Source: Planctomycetota bacterium (lineage in GTDB: Bacteria; Planctomycetota; Planctomycetia; Pirellulales; Thermoguttaceae). Taken from it: 16,092 nt of DNA. Location of the stretch: contig DQVB01000554.1 in assembly GCA_015661985.1 (NCBI GenBank), positions 1 through 16,092 of the forward strand, in the 5' to 3' direction. Positions 15,701-16,092 of this stretch are shown piece by piece. The position numbers were made by a program, and so were the translations under genes. Numbering within the stretch: position 1 is the first letter of the stretch; every line of letters starts with the position of its first letter. The notes under the pieces were generated by a model. It made no database searches. It saw only the letters and a program-made list of their open reading frames with translations, and was not told the DNA's origin.

Positions 15701-15714
15701 GCCCCCAAGGGGGC
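15701..15714. terminator. GC palindrome between aroA and the convergent tRNA gene
   Basis: GCCCCC-AA-GGGGGC is a perfect short palindrome in the 82-base gap where aroA and the tRNA gene converge. A two-base loop is too tight, so four or five pairs would form. No T run follows; it is only a weak candidate for a shared terminator. Confidence 0.25.
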
Positions 15715-15735
15715 CAAACCTGCCCCCGTCCCAAA

Positions 15736-15808
15736 TGGAGCCGAGGGGATTCGAAGCCCTGACTCCCAGCTTGCAAAGCTGGCGCTCTCGCGGCTGGGCT
15801 ACGGCCCC
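15736..15808 (-). tRNA. tRNA-Ala (anticodon UGC)
   Basis: The minus strand folds into a 73-base cloverleaf without an encoded CCA. The acceptor stem GGGGCCG/CGGCTCC contains G3:U70, the alanine identity pair. The anticodon arm CCAGC-TTTGCAA-GCTGG gives UGC. The T loop TTCGAAT and the D-loop ends A14, G15, G18 and A21 are normal. Three places deviate from consensus: C12 opposes A23 in the D stem, position 19 is C instead of the near-universal G, and C53 opposes C61 in the T stem. It may still function, but these changes weaken the D-loop/T-loop contact, so a second intact tRNA-Ala(UGC) gene, for instance in an rRNA operon, should be looked for. Confidence 0.85.
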
Positions 15809-15885
15809 GGGCCGCGGCTGGCGGGACCCGCAGCTGGGGCAGCCACCGCCATAGGAGGATCATGTCAAGCCACCCACCGCGCTGA

Positions 15886-15915
15886 AGTATACCAGCGGGC
15901 TCGCCCCGCGGCCAA
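15886..15915 (-). promoter_or_regulatory. Candidate promoter of the tRNA-Ala gene
   Basis: On the minus strand TTGGCC (15915-15910; 4 of 6 to the -35) lies 18 bases before TATACT (15891-15886; 5 of 6 to the -10). Transcription would begin near 15879, about 70 bases before the mature tRNA 5' end. A separate TTGACA (15868-15863) has no suitable -10 downstream. Confidence 0.5.
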
Positions 15916-15978
15916 ACGCACCTGGACAAGGCGTCTGGCGCGAAACCGCCGGCCAATGGGAGCCCGAACCTCACTGGG

Positions 15979-16092
15979 TCAGTCGCTGTCCGCGATGACA
16001 GGGTTGGGGAGCACGCCCAGTCTGTCGATCTCCACCTCGACCACGTCGCCCGGTTTGAGGTACACCGGTGGCTTACGTGCCATGCCCACCCC
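15979..16092 (-). CDS. Fumarylacetoacetate hydrolase family protein, C-terminal end (partial)
   Basis: Only the last 37 codons are in the window; the stop is TGA at 15981-15979 and the gene continues past the right edge. The visible end, GVGMARKPPVYLKPGD followed by VVEVEIDRLGVLPNPVI, matches the closing strands of FAH-family hydrolases and isomerases (2-hydroxyhepta-2,4-dienedioate isomerase type), whose tails read GVG..R.PP.fLk.GD.ve..i..iG.l.N.V. These metal-dependent enzymes cleave or isomerise 2-oxo acids in aromatic or sugar-acid breakdown. The metal-binding residues lie outside the window, so the exact activity cannot be given. Confidence 0.8.
   Translation of the reverse strand, partial: GVGMARKPPVYLKPGDVVEVEIDRLGVLPNPVIADSD

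Noticed and set aside
15669..15974. Leftward frame of 101 codons covering the tRNA
   Set aside because: It overlaps the tRNA gene and its promoter and shows no protein family features.

Overview
This is a GC-rich bacterial window that most likely comes from a planctomycete of the Pirellulales/Thermoguttaceae type. That placement is an inference. It rests on an ISAzo13-family ('Rhodopirellula-type') transposase relic, a polysaccharide cluster that mixes FemAB-like and toroid proteins, an atypical phosphotransferase with a CDVWHEH active-site block, and a uroporphyrinogen-decarboxylase-like protein beside a sugar porter. No rRNA or other taxon marker is present to confirm it.

Positions 370-7513 hold a compact rightward operon for making and exporting a surface glycan: ABC-2 permease (Wzm-like), ATPase with a carbohydrate-binding tail (Wzt-like), FemAB/GNAT-fold transferase, two class I SAM methyltransferases, a GT4-type glycosyltransferase split in frame by one TGA codon, and an alpha/alpha-toroid protein. 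Most genes overlap or lie 2-3 bases apart. The leader holds a pair of inverted GTAG-type REP elements (a REPIN-like doublet) and a second hairpin. The simplest model is that the glycosyltransferase, methyltransferases and FemAB-like enzyme build or decorate a lipid-linked glycan, the Wzt C-terminal domain recognises its end, and Wzm/Wzt move it across the inner membrane.

Positions 7514-9020 are a decayed zone: about 375 bases without a recognisable gene, a leftward ISAzo13 transposase relic with two internal deletions that removed the expected catalytic triad, and immediately beside it the C-terminal tail of a TPR protein that probably lost its front part. After this come a rightward APH-fold phosphotransferase (9021-10028), a leftward ExeA/MshM-like AAA ATPase (10107-10910), and a leftward sugar-porter MFS transporter (11199-12629). 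Divergent from the transporter are a URO-D/MtaA-superfamily protein (12992-14278) and aroA (EPSP synthase, 14376-15653).

The right end has a leftward tRNA-Ala(UGC) with three non-canonical positions and a plausible promoter, then the last 37 codons of a leftward fumarylacetoacetate-hydrolase-family gene cut by the window edge.

I see no CRISPR array, no defence island and no clearly new multi-gene system. The strongest leads are the split glycosyltransferase in its glycan operon, the REP doublet, the open but gutted transposase relic, the phosphotransferase with a rewritten catalytic loop, and the odd tRNA-Ala.
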